Origin: Bombus terrestris
Taxonomy: Eukaryota > Arthropoda > Insecta > Hymenoptera > Apidae
Length of the DNA: 64,000 nt
NCBI RefSeq assembly: GCF_910591885.1
Contig: NC_063281.1
Span: forward strand, 7,641,700-7,705,699
Direction: 5' to 3'
Shown: one piece after another, positions 1 to 11,664 of the stretch
Layout of the letters: every line of letters begins with the position of its first letter
Numbering within the stretch: position 1 is the stretch's first letter
Position numbers and translations under genes: made by a program
The notes under the pieces: generated by a model
Told to the model about the DNA's origin: nothing
What the model saw: only the letters and a program-made list of their open reading frames with translations
Database searches by the model: none

Positions 1-87
1 GCGTTCGCGAGCCGGATGCGCGTTTCTCGTGAATATTCTCTACTGAAGAGTGCTGGCTACCAACGGTGGAAGGCGCCTGAGGACTAA
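1..87 (+). CDS. possible C-terminal end of a gene entering from the left
   Basis: From base 1 the first frame is open for 28 codons and ends at a TAA (85-87). The last residues read SAGYQRWKAPED, a hydrophilic tail with ordinary composition. An AATAAA hexamer lies about 260 bases downstream (near 346), which would suit a 3' UTR. I do not recognise the family. A 28-codon open stretch is easily reached by chance, so this is only a suggestion that a plus-strand gene ends here; bases left of the window are needed to confirm it. Confidence 0.22.
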   Translation, partial: AFASRMRVSREYSLLKSAGYQRWKAPED

Positions 88-3000
88 ACTCCTCCCTGAA
101 CTTCGATCCGTGTAGTTTAGATCTACGCCACACCTATAATGTTGTATGCCGCGTTTCGTCGAGCTGTTGAAACATGTTGCGTCATCGAGTTCATGTATCA
201 ATGTATTCCGGTGAACGATGTAATCGTCGTCTAACCGAAGGCGTAATAAGTTTATCGACGCAGACAGTTATACACATCATGGACATTTTGTGGTGCTAAT
301 GAAGTCAGAAAAATTCTCTACCTCGAGATAGATCGAAGATAGGAAAGAATAAAATTTGCGTCGGAGAGAAAAGCAAATTTGCAAATTGAGGAACTGATAG
401 AACGTCTCTTGGCCATGTTTGTAACATACTTATTTTCTCTTTAACATATTTCACCTCTTCTTTTAAATATTCATTATATTACACGATTGCTACGAGGTGT
501 ATCCGTAATTATGCTTTAAGAGAACTGTATGTAATTACATAGTGAAATAGACCTTAAGATTGTTTTTATAGAAGCAGTTCATTTAATATAAGTTAGTGTT
601 GATGATTTTTATGACACCGATTTCTCCATAGAGGCTATTTCGCTTATAATTAATACAGCATATTCTTATCTTAAAGGTTTACAAATTTGACAAGGTTAGT
701 CTTTGAGCCTTACAATTGGTCGAATATGTGTGCATCATGCAAATTCTTAACTATACATATCGAAACTTTATTCCCTTCAAAACGAGGCATCAACGAACAA
801 ATTTTATTTCATATTTTCGATGCGAAATAACCTCCTGCCAATTGTCTGATCCCTTTTAGTTGGGAATTTGGTAAATACACGTATATTTGATAAACTATCG
901 AGCTCGATTTTCTCGAGCTAATGAAGCTTTCAACGTAATTTTATTATTTTTGATATCCTTTTCGTTTCAAGCCATAGAATCTTCTAGATTTCACTGGAGC
1001 CACGAATTTAGGCCCACAATATATTCTCATCAGAAGAATCGTAGGATTCGAAGAAAAAGGGAAAGGTGTAATTTAATGGTGGATAGGGAAGGGTCCAAGG
1101 GTTCTAATCCGAGAAAAGGAAGGATTTCGTGGATGGTTGGGCAAAGACAAAGGAATATTCGTTGATCGACGACATCAGAGATCTTTTGGGGCAGGAAGGC
1201 ACATCCTGACCTCCCAGTGAGATAAATCATCGTGGGACCGAACTTGTGGCCATTCTTCGCTGCTCTTAGTATATAGCCACACAACCTGTGCGTCCTTGCT
1301 GGTCGACTGGTTAATCTTGAATCGCCTGTACAACCTGTCCTTCCTGGGATCTCGAATTACGCGTGGAAAAAGTTGGGTGTTTCGTTTACACGGTCTGGAG
1401 AAGCGAAAGAAAGATATGTAAGAGAGGAAAAAGGAGAGGAACATGGTTGGTTGTTCGACATTCGGTCGAATCACGGTGATGTTAACTTAGGTGGCGTAAA
1501 CCCCTCAGGGGCACAAGTGGCCGTTTAGGCGGTCCTGCAGGGACGAGATTAATGCGTCACTTGGCGAGGAGAGACCCCTCTCGAGCCGTGTCAAAACATG
1601 TGGACCGAAGTGCCACCAACGTTCACGACAATTATCATCTCCACCAGTTAAACGCTTCCGTCTGCTATACTCGACGAGCAACTCGGACGAAGAAGTGGTT
1701 AGGATGAGTTTAAGAGTCGTTTCTTTGAAGGGTTAATCGCTGCTTGTTGCCTGTTCACACGAAGATAGAGATGGCGAAGATGGTAGAAATTGGCTGGTCA
1801 GATTGTGGAACTGATCTTAGGCACCCGGATCCTTTTGGGCATATAGAAGATGGCGTTTTAATGGACGGAGAATGGAGCTAAACTATTTTCACGAATTTCT
1901 TATCAAAGAGATTTATAGAGGAGAAGATGATATAGTAGAGAGGTCGGAATCAAAATTTGTTATTCATCTAGAAAATTATAGAATTAAAAATTGTCCATTT
2001 ATTTCCAAAGATTTGCGTCGAATTGCTCTATTTTTCAAGAATAAAACTTTAAAAAACATCATTAGTTAAATTCCTACGGAGTTCTTGGAAGAATCAACGC
2101 ATAACATTGTAGAAAGGATCGATGGGGGAATTTCACCGGCAATTTGGCGTTTATCGCGGATCAGGAAATTCGACTAGCGCGGAAATCGCGGAAGGATGCC
2201 ACGAGCGCTGAGCGGCACTCTTCAAAGCGATGCCGGAGAAGCTGCACGCGCGTGGGATCGTGACAGGCTCGTTGAGCGTGAACGACGAAGAAGCTATTTC
2301 AAAGGGAAACAAAGTCTAAGTCGTTAATCCGCTTGGCACTTGCCAGGAAACGGGACGAGTCGATAGCCGATCCCTACTGCACGACTAGGGTGCGGTTTTC
2401 AAACAAACATCGAAAATTGAGATTCAATTCTGGCACGACTTCGCAACATTACGTAATTCGGTCGTTGCACTACAGCTCTTAAATTTTGCCACAGAGGCGG
2501 TTTCTGGTTCCGTCCTAGTCACTGTTGTTTCTAGGAAATTCCGAAATATCCTCCACTAGCACCGAAATAATAGTTCGTATCGTTACCTCGTGCTTTAGAT
2601 CGGTGAAAACGTTTGCCTTGGCTTATTGGGACGGGCAAAGTTCCCGGGTTGGGTTGAAGTTTGGTTGTGTTATTGGATTAAGCTTTGTAGAAAGAAGTAT
2701 TAAGGAACCGCGAAAGTTTGGAAATGTAAGGATAAAGAGATTCGAAAATTCTTAAGCAAAGAAATGAACAAATGTAACGATTCGACGGTTTGGAAGACTG
2801 AAAATTGAAAAATTAGGGCTTTAGAAATTTGGAAATCGGAACCTTTAAAAATTTCGATATTCGAAAGCTTGTAAATTGACAAATTTTGGAAATTTGAATG
2901 CTTAAAAGGTTGAAAACTTGAACATTGGAAACGTTAAAGAGTTGAAATCGCAGCAGAGATAAGTTGTACGAACTGCAGCTATTTTATACCGCTTCCTTGA

Positions 3001-3089
3001 TCTTTCCGGGCATCGTCCAACAGAGTACTGCCGTAGGTCAAGAATCTCTGATGTAACACTTAGACACGCCTCAATTATCCGTTGACTCA
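88..3089. other. no supported gene; non-coding DNA
   Basis: Open frames here are all under 100 codons and overlap each other on both strands, which is the chance level. The minus frame at 1175-1474 and a plus frame at 1486-1707 look mildly protein-like but have no splice support and no recognisable motif. AATAAA-type hexamers occur near 346. The right part (2700-2945) is a degenerate short repeat, listed separately. Confidence 0.5.
2700..2945. repeat. degenerate short repeat tract (GAAA/TTTGGAAA-like words)
   Basis: Words such as gaaatttgga, gaaaattgaa and tttggaaat recur every 10-20 bases across about 245 bases, all with the purine-rich copy on the plus strand. Copies are diverged, so a fixed unit cannot be drawn by eye. 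This looks like an old, eroded simple or minisatellite repeat rather than a transposon. Confidence 0.4.
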
Positions 3090-3149
3090 TTCTTCTTCTT
3101 CTTCTTCTTCTTCTTCTTCTTCTTCTTCTTCTTCTTCTTCTTCTTCTTC
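3090..3149. repeat. (TTC)20 microsatellite
   Basis: Twenty uninterrupted TTC units, the longest perfect simple repeat in the window. On the minus strand it reads GAA, so one reverse frame gives a run of arginine codons (AGA) that should not be mistaken for a protein. Confidence 0.97.
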
Positions 3150-3299
3150 CACTACTATTCATCTTCTCAACAAAGGTTCAACATTCTGATATAGTATAAT
3201 CACCCCTCAAAAAAATTACCAACTCTCACAAGCAAACCAATTATTCCGTAATCAAAATAAACAACATCGCGGCAAGCACGAAGAAACATACCTAAGCGT

Positions 3300-3457
3300 A
3301 AGCGATTAAGAGCCGGCACGTGCTACGTAATGTAAGAAGCATCGTCTAAATTCTGCCTCGATCGAGCGTTTCCCGGGGCGTGCCACGTCAAGAATCATTG
3401 AAGCCGTGTTCCGGTGTCCGATCGCGCCGCGATCGTTAACGTGTGTCAACGAGAAGG
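3300..3457 (+). other. possible non-coding first exon with strong donor site
   Basis: A CG-rich stretch ends in the near-perfect donor AAG|GTGAGT, with the last exon base at about 3457. No frame of useful length with an ATG precedes it, so it would be a 5' UTR exon if real. GTGAGT hexamers occur by chance every few kb, so support is weak; only transcript reads would settle it. Confidence 0.15.
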
Positions 3458-6400
3458 TGAGTCCATCAACGTCCACTGGAGGCCATTGTCTTCATCCTGG
3501 ACGAAGACGTTGTCGGTTAGGGTAAGATAGAAGAAACAAGGAATTCCCGAGGATGTGAATCGAACAGGGAGGAAAGACACGAGTGCATCGGAAAGGAAGA
3601 GGAAAGAGAGAACCGAAAGAATGCGAAACGCGCACAGTGTGCAACGTGCAATCGAGTTCTTGGATTCCATGGTAATCGTGAGCGAGATGAACCAGACCAA
3701 TAAAGCTTTACCGTTTCCTTTTACGGTACACACATTCACATACACGAATATGCAGTTGCTCGAAAAATTGGCAGCGAAATTTAGAAAATATTTGAAGATA
3801 TTGCATGTTTATAGAATTCTTTTATTATTAAATATTTGTGACTTTGACGGAGGTTTACTTCAGATTACATGAATGTGTTTGACCATGATTCTGTGAAAAT
3901 TAGAACAAATCAAAGTTGTTTCTCTTTATGCTCTCGAAGTGATATTTTCAAGAATTGTAATTAGTACTTCTTGTACTTTCATGTCTTTATACCCAACATT
4001 AGCTGAAATTATTTTAATCTTGGAATATTAGTCGCCCTTGGAATGTAAAGCGACGAATCTATTTGCCCAGAAATTTTTGCACACCACTGTATATTAAGAA
4101 TACTACACTCTTCTCGTATCACACAATACTTCATTATCACTGGATGGTACGAACATTCTGTGGTACGTGAAAACACGATTTCTTGGTAAAAGATTGGAAA
4201 AGTTACTCGAACGTAGAAACGTCGATGCATAGAAGAAGAAGGAGAGGAAAGTTTATCGTAATGCTCGGTACAGCGATGTCGAGTCGCGTTCCTTGACTGA
4301 TTTTTAATCGGGTCCCATGTACGCCCGCGGCCACTAACGTCGTGGACTGGTTCTTTATCTGATTCCGACGCAATTATTCCTGCCTCGGGGGTAATTAAGT
4401 CCGATGCAAGCCGAATCGATTTTGATAAGCGATCGGGATAATACAACCTTCACTCCCTGGGATTGCACAATCCAATCGTGCCGCTCGGTTTTTATCGCCC
4501 AGACCTCCGGATGGATTTCTATCTCGTGATTGTTATGCCGGGATTCCATCGTGCAATTACTCAACACAGTCGTACCAATGGAATTAATGGGACAAACGAG
4601 CGTTTAGGATTGTTGGATTCGATCATTCTGGAAGTTGTTGTCAGAGATCATCTGCAAAGAATGCAATTATCATATAGAAGTATGATATTCCTCGTTTTTA
4701 AAATATGTGCCCTTAGCGTCCCTCTTTGAACTGCACGTGACCTTGCGTGCCAATGGTATATTCTGTACTGTAACTTTAAAATTATCTTCATTCTTTGTAG
4801 AAGAACTTCGATGACCCATTATGATCTTTAACCCTGCCGTTCTCCTCGGGTCTATAAAATTAAAAATGAAAATTATTCAATAGATGTTATCGAAATGTAG
4901 GTAGTATTTAAATATTTGACTTGAGTATTCGACATAAATTATACAGATATGTTTTATTAATTTTTTTTGTTTCATACTATACGAATGAAGTGTTTCACAA
5001 TTTGAAGAGAAACTATTTGAAGAAACGAAAATATGATTTTCCAAGATGAAACTATCTGATAGAATCTTTACTGTTTTCGATTGATTAGATCTAGGTAGCT
5101 GATGTTGCAAGATTCTTGTTCTTTGCTAAAAAGTCACTTGGAATTTCCAAAAAACAGCAGGAAAGGAAGGGATGATCGAGAGATCCAATGGACTCCATGG
5201 CTATCGGATAATATGCACATACGTATGAGGTTGGCACACAACGGCCGTTAGAACTTTTGAAGCGTTCCTCTTAGCCACGTGGAATCCGTGGAATCGCATT
5301 TAAAATTGAAATCACTGGCCCCACTCGTTCTCTTCGTCTACCACGAACCTTCATACGCCCATGGTACACTGCTAGCATCAGTACGATCTTGATCATCGAC
5401 GTCCCTTTTTCTAAGCATTTTTTTCTTGCTTTTTTCATTTCCCTCCACCTCTTCTTCTTCATGCTGTCCATTTTTCCCGTTGAGTTCCCACCCTTTCTCC
5501 TCCTGTTGTCCCCTCCCGTCGCGTTTCACGTTTCCTGCGGTCGCGCATACGCGGCCACACGGCGTCCCATGAATTTGCATGAGTCCGATCTGTCTGGCGT
5601 TCATCCAGAACGAATTTCTGTTGGCGATCTTCCTCGTGACCGGTTCATTCATCGATCCCAACCACCGACAGTGACTCGATGAGTGTTTACCTCGCCACCG
5701 ATCCACGATCGGGCGATCAATCTCCATTTTGGTAGCTCCGGCATCGAGAGACCCGCTCGGGGAACGATATACATCGTTAAATCATGGCGATACTTTGTCT
5801 CGCTGCTGGATTTGTGGAGCTCGTTCGGTTATGACGACGAGTAATAGCGCTTACATTTGCTGACGTTTCTAACGCAGAAGATAAAAGGATAGACTTAGTA
5901 AGTTGAATATTGGATTAGGGAATTTGTTATTGGAAATGTTGGTTAAGATCTTAAGAAGATCTTTGGTAAATTAATTTGTATGCAGCGCCTTTGTAGAATT
6001 CATTCTGTATCACACATGAACAGACTCCGGTTGAGGGTTAAATTCTCCATTAAATTTAAGCTTAGGAATCTAGAGAAATTTTGTCACATAAGCTTCTGAG
6101 GGAAGTCTTTTCAGTTTCGTATTCCATCACCTCTTTATCAGCGATTGGACTCGGATTAAACTCGTGATGCCCACAGACTGAGACACTTGAACGTAAGAAT
6201 TTGGAGGAATTTGTAGAAATTTGGTTATGGAAACTTGCGAGTGAGATCACTTCGATAGCTGTTCTCATCCCAAGTATCGCAGAAGCCAGTAATTGTAGAA
6301 CTACAATGTCGTAGTTCTAGCTAACCCTGAAGTGGCAACATTTCCAGTAGCGATCATTTCACACGACTGTCCGTAAATCCGCGTTACGATGACCGTTAGC

Positions 6401-9400
6401 AACAGTTGGAGACAGCGATAGCCGCGCTTCTTGTATCTCCGGCGCGAAGGTCGGGACAAGAGATTCACTGGGTGGTTTTGCGGTTGAGTCGTCCAGAGAG
6501 CCGAACGTTGAACGTACAACGATCGAGGACGAAAACAACGACGACTTCTTGATATTTCTCTTGAACATAAGTCGCCTTTGTGTTTTTGCTCGTTTTGCAA
6601 AGGCTAGGTGCCGCCGTGGCCATAAGATCCCCATGTATCTGACGTAAGATGGATATCGTATTCCCTATAATGCATAGCTGGCCGTATCGTGAATTCCGTG
6701 AAGAAGAGAAGGGGCTTGCGCCTGTTCCGAAGCTCGCTCACGAACTGTCTTTTGCATAGGTTATCGTGGAAGACCCAGGATACGGTCAGGTCTGGCATTT
6801 TTTTCGCTCTGGCCCTAACTTTATAGCTGCAGCTTCTTCTTTCCGGTGGCCACTGTCTTGTTGACCTTTTTATGAGTTTCTTCCACGTGCCTCCTGAAAT
6901 CATTGGTCGAAAAGCAGGCTCCCGCACAGAGGAATCTTAACCATCCCATCGTTGGAATTTTCAAGTAGCTTGGATTTAATTGGAGCTTGTCTTTGCTACT
7001 GGTATTGAGAGATGAACGATGTCTCATATGCTAGGAAACCTGGCAAAGAAGTTGTCGTGTAGTTATCGTTGATCATTAAGGAAATGAGAATAGGGCTAGG
7101 TAGAGTTATTTGAGTCAAGCTAACTTTATATTATAATTACAATTCCTAATTTCTCTTGTAATTCGTCAAATTCGGTTGTGAACAATTTTTAAGCGATTTA
7201 CTCTACGTTTCAAAACAGTCATCAGTTTATGTACAACTTATCGTTTATAGGATTTATGGCAGAGATAATTTGAAATTAACGAGAGAACACAGTTTTCGTA
7301 TTTAATTTTTCAAACGATAAGATACAAATGACATTTAATATATATAGTTTCAGATTAACCTGATATTCGTTTATCTGATCACAAGTCTACGACAAATAAA
7401 AAGGAAAGGAAGATTTATCTCTGGTTTTGGAATTTGTGTAATTTTCATTAAAAGTTATGACTGCCTCGGTAGTTGAAACGAGACTTTCCACGATTGTAAC
7501 AGGATCATGTTACCAATAAACATAAATTATTCTTTAGGAACGTTAATTAGAATACGCCTAACAAAAATGTTTGAGTACGTTGTGTAACGATATTAATAAC
7601 GTCCTGGAGTGAATGCCAGAGACGACGTTTCAATGAGAATATTTTCAAGCGAAAGGAATGCCCGTTTTTCGGATGGCTTCGTGATGGATTGGGTAGTGTT
7701 TCGTGAAAGGCGAAGAAGTCTCGAATGGTGGCCAACGATCCGCCCCTGGCTGTGCAGCTGATACTTACATCTGCCGCGATCTTATTGCCCTCCCGCGCTT
7801 ATTCGTTCGTACTTTGTCGGCATGGTTGTTACAGCACGAGGTGTTCGATGTATCGACCTCGATCGAAGCATTGTTCCGTTTACAACCGTGGTCACGCAAC
7901 GAACACTGGCGCGCTGCTTCTGCTTGACATCGTCCGATCGCTCGCAGCTACTCTTCTCCATGGTTTCTAATCGACTTTCGAAAGTTGCTTCCGACTCGTT
8001 GCGCTCCGAATCTCTTTCTAAAAAGAAATACATACTAGTCCAGGAAGAATTAAAGGATCTTGCGAGCAATCGAATAGCTTCGTTCGTTGTTCAACAGACC
8101 TGGACTTACGTTAAGAAATCCAATTCTATTGATTACAGGAAATATAGTTGAAAATTGTTATAAAAGTTTACAGAAATTGGATGACATAGTCGGACTCGGA
8201 TAACAAAGAAGTAGAACGAAAGATTCCACAAATCCAAAGTAATTCGTTGCTTGGCAATGAATTAGAACACAAATTAAAAAATTCATTTTCGTGAATTTAT
8301 AGAAATATGGTAAAACATTGTCACAAGCGCGAAGAAATTGTTTGAATACATGCAAAGAATATTAGAAAATAAAAGTTTATCTGGTCAACGTACCATTTAC
8401 GACGACCAACGATCTCTCCTATGCACTCAGCTTATAATCGACGGGAGAAGGTGGACCCCTGATTGTGCGGATATCCGTACCGGAAGAACGCTTTACGTTC
8501 GCCTCTAAAAGCCAGTCAATTTTCCACGAGGAGAAAGGACGCTCCACAAACAATTAGAGTACTTTCCTAGGTTCATGAGGCTCGTTGTAACTTCTAAAGC
8601 ATTGAATCTGTTCGTGAGAGGTCGATTTACAACGTCCAGGAAGCTTATACAACTCGACTCATCGCGATCGTGTGGTGAACGTGACCAACGTTGTTTTTCT
8701 TTGAGGAAACATGACGATGAAAGTTGTTTTCTTACGAGAAAACATTGCGACTCTTGGTTCCCCCTCGAGCTTGTTGTTACGGTATGCAATTAAATTTTAT
8801 AGAAATGACGTTTCAATACGCAAACGAGCAGTTGTACGATACGAATATTGCGAGATTTCGACGATGAGCTGCTTGTAAACCATTCGTTACCACCAGTTAA
8901 ATGCAAATGGGTTTCTACAAGATAATCATCGTTATTTGTTCCACGGTGATCTTAGAAACGTCCGCGAATCTTCTCAGATACTTTCCAATGTTCTATGACT
9001 TTTGTAGTATTTGGAATGGAACGCTTTGTTCTCCCCGATGTTGAAGTAGAAACTCGGAGGAAAGCTCACGTTTTATTCTTATTTCTTCTCTGTCAAGTTT
9101 GAAATTAAATACGAGTGATTGAAAGCACGCTGTTCTCGGATTTCAACGTTCAATAATGCAGTCAAGTAGGAAATTGAAATGAAGAATTCAGTAAAAGTGG
9201 ACGAGAATATGAATCTCTTCAACGTTCGATAATTAAATCAGAGTCGAAAGTATTCAGTCATAAAAACATACTTAACCCGTAGACAATAGAGGCTGGATCA
9301 TACGACACATATGTAGGTTGATATTTCACATTCATTATCGTATCGAACTATAAACGGAATTTAATTTCTTAAATAGATCGGAGATAAAGATTCTTTTTCC

Positions 9401-11405
9401 TTGATTCTCCACTTTCGCATAGATATAAAGTAGAATATTCAACACTCGTAACAGCGATAACTAAGTATCCATTTGCCAAGGGTGAGAAGGCAAAGACTAG
9501 AACGTAATTGGAAGTTTTATAATGTGTCTTCATTATCAAACAGGAAGCCTTATGTCGTAATACTAAAATAACAATTTTCTTTCATTATCGGCAGAGAAGT
9601 AACCCTTAATCACGTTTACAAGAGATAGGGGTCTGTTTAAACCGCCATATCGAGTATCGAGCAACGTTCTCACGCGTGTCTCACCTCTTTCCTTTTTTAA
9701 AGGGTCATTCGTTTTCGCACGATGGGTGCGCCTGTATCAACGAACAGCTACCTCAGACCCACACGGATTCTTCTTGGTAGTACGAGTGAAATTTATGTGG
9801 TCGAACGTGCGCGAATCGACGCACGTGTCCCACGAAAATTTCACTGATCGATGACGCGTACGAAACACCGGTACGTCGACAGGAAATTAATCGACTGGTC
9901 GTGAAAGGGGCGCGGCTGTTATTTTTATTCCAAAAAATATCGCCATACCGTGCGTGTCCAGTGAATTTCCGTCAACACTTACAAAAGCGTCGCTCTTTTA
10001 ATTCGAGCTTTTAATTCTCTGACACACGCGTAACGCTCAACACATTCGAACGTAGACGTAATTCGACATTGAACGAGCATTTTCGGGCGTGATATTTCAC
10101 GTGTCTCCCCTGTCCCTATCCCTTGACAGATTTTTTCCTCTTGTGCGGAGCTTGTCTCTAATTTACGCGATGAAAATTCAGTTGGCCGCACCGAGCCGAA
10201 CGAACTGCAATTAAACGAATTATAAAGCCTTTCCCAACCATCGTGCCACGGAGACAATTAGACGATAAATTACGACGATTCCGCTTCCGCAAACAACGCG
10301 ACAGGGGGAACCAGTGTTGTTATCTGTCTCACTCGATATTCACAAATGAGAGAGAGCGAGAGAGAACGAGAGAACAAAGAGAGGGCGAGAAAGGACGTAC
10401 CGTGGCGTGATGATCGTTTTCGGTGTGAAATTTAATGAAACGGCCGGTCGCTTTCGTTGAAAGAATCAATTATCTTTTATTGCGTGTCTTTCGCTGTTAC
10501 AGAGCGGTAGTGTGATAACGTGCCGTACAGAATGAAGTTTAATTAAACGTGTTAGCGGGTCGTTCGCGACCCATACTCCACAGTGAATTGCTCGTCGACC
10601 ATTACGAGATAAGTTAAGTTAGGCGGTCATTTTTCTCGGTGTTTGGCTAAAACGATACAACGAGAATTATAGTGTCTCTAATCCGGTCATCCCTGTGACC
10701 CAGATGCCTGGATAGCTTCATTCGTGGATAGCTCACATCCTCTTCCAGCCCAATCGTCTCTCGTTAAGTTGCAAATGAACAAAGCGAGGAAAAGACGATG
10801 GCCGACGGCGCTGGCGAATTTAACGCGCTGTCGAAACATGGTGCAAATTGGAGATTTTATTAATTTGCTCTACGACGAGGCACTGACGATGAGTTATGGC
10901 TAATGAAATCATCAGAACAGTTAATAAGTACAAGGAACAGTGACACTGGATCTCAACCTGCGCTTATTTCATTAATGAGTATTACTTGCAGAAGCTGGCT
11001 CGATTACTTTCCTTCTTAGGAAGTTGCTCGTAACACGAGGTAAATACGATATTCGTAAGTGAAATGCAAGTTTTTAAATCGATAAATTGTTTTGCTCGTT
11101 CTTGAAGCAAATCTTCTTATCTACGGGATTCGTGTTTCTGTCATACGAGCTCGGAAGCGTTGAATTTCACTTCCTCACGATGTTCTTAATATCCATAGGA
11201 TTGTCATACGCTACCGGGGTGAATTTATACGAATTGTACATTACATCAACGAAATAGTATATAGAATTTTTATCTCCATTTTTGGAAACTTCTTTTGACA
11301 GGTAATTTCGAACTTATAATGGGCAGTGCAGTTCCATTTGCTCTGAGATATCCATTATCTCATCGAAGCTTAATTCTCAATACGCCCGCTGCTATTCTTA
11401 TATTC
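3458..11405. other. long stretch without a supported gene
   Basis: I find no exon chain and no recognisable domain on either strand. Open frames stay below about 130 codons. A strong minus-strand donor (GAT|GTAAGT, exon end near 7770) follows a minus frame at 7782-8069, but that frame stops just before the donor. A purine tract lies at 10347-10391. The left edge of the SLC5 gene follows at 11406. Confidence 0.5.
10347..10391. repeat. imperfect (GA)n purine tract
   Basis: About 45 bases almost entirely of GA dinucleotides with a few C and A interruptions. Similar imperfect GA/CT tracts recur in this window near 16.9 kb and 46.8 kb. Confidence 0.7.
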
Positions 11406-11411
11406 TTTATT
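11406..11411 (-). terminator. AATAAA poly(A) signal of the SLC5 gene
   Basis: On the minus strand the hexamer AATAAA begins immediately after the TGA stop (11414-11412), reading TGA-AATAAA. If used, the 3' UTR is only a few tens of bases long. The position directly against the stop is unusual; a more distal site cannot be excluded. Confidence 0.5.
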
Positions 11412-11664
11412 TCATTTTCTGTTCTCCAATACGAAAACCTGGCTGTTCGTAGTCTTCTGCGCGTCCTCCCTTCGTCTCCTAATTCGCGCCGCCAGGAAGG
11501 GGAAGAACAAGTTTGGCTCTGGTTCGCGAGCGTTCTTGTAAAATATCTTATTCGTGATCAGGCTGGTTACGTAGCCCACGATTAACGTGATTGTCAGTCC
11601 AAGTGGATTATACCACATGTACGATATACGATACAAATAAAAGTACGATGAATCGTTCACGGAG
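11412..11664 (-). CDS. SLC5 transporter, coding exon 7 (last)
   Basis: Acceptor TTTTCATTTTCAG, then the split Asp codon completes and the frame reads SVNDSSYFYLYRISYMWYN with a final membrane segment (LGLTITLIVGYVTSLI), followed by a basic cytoplasmic tail ending VFVLENRK and TGA. It joins exon 6 in phase 2 across the largest intron (1277 bases). Confidence 0.92.

Noticed and set aside
2902..3162. Minus-strand 86-codon frame with a run of arginines
   Set aside because: It is produced by the (TTC)20 microsatellite read as AGA codons; not a protein.
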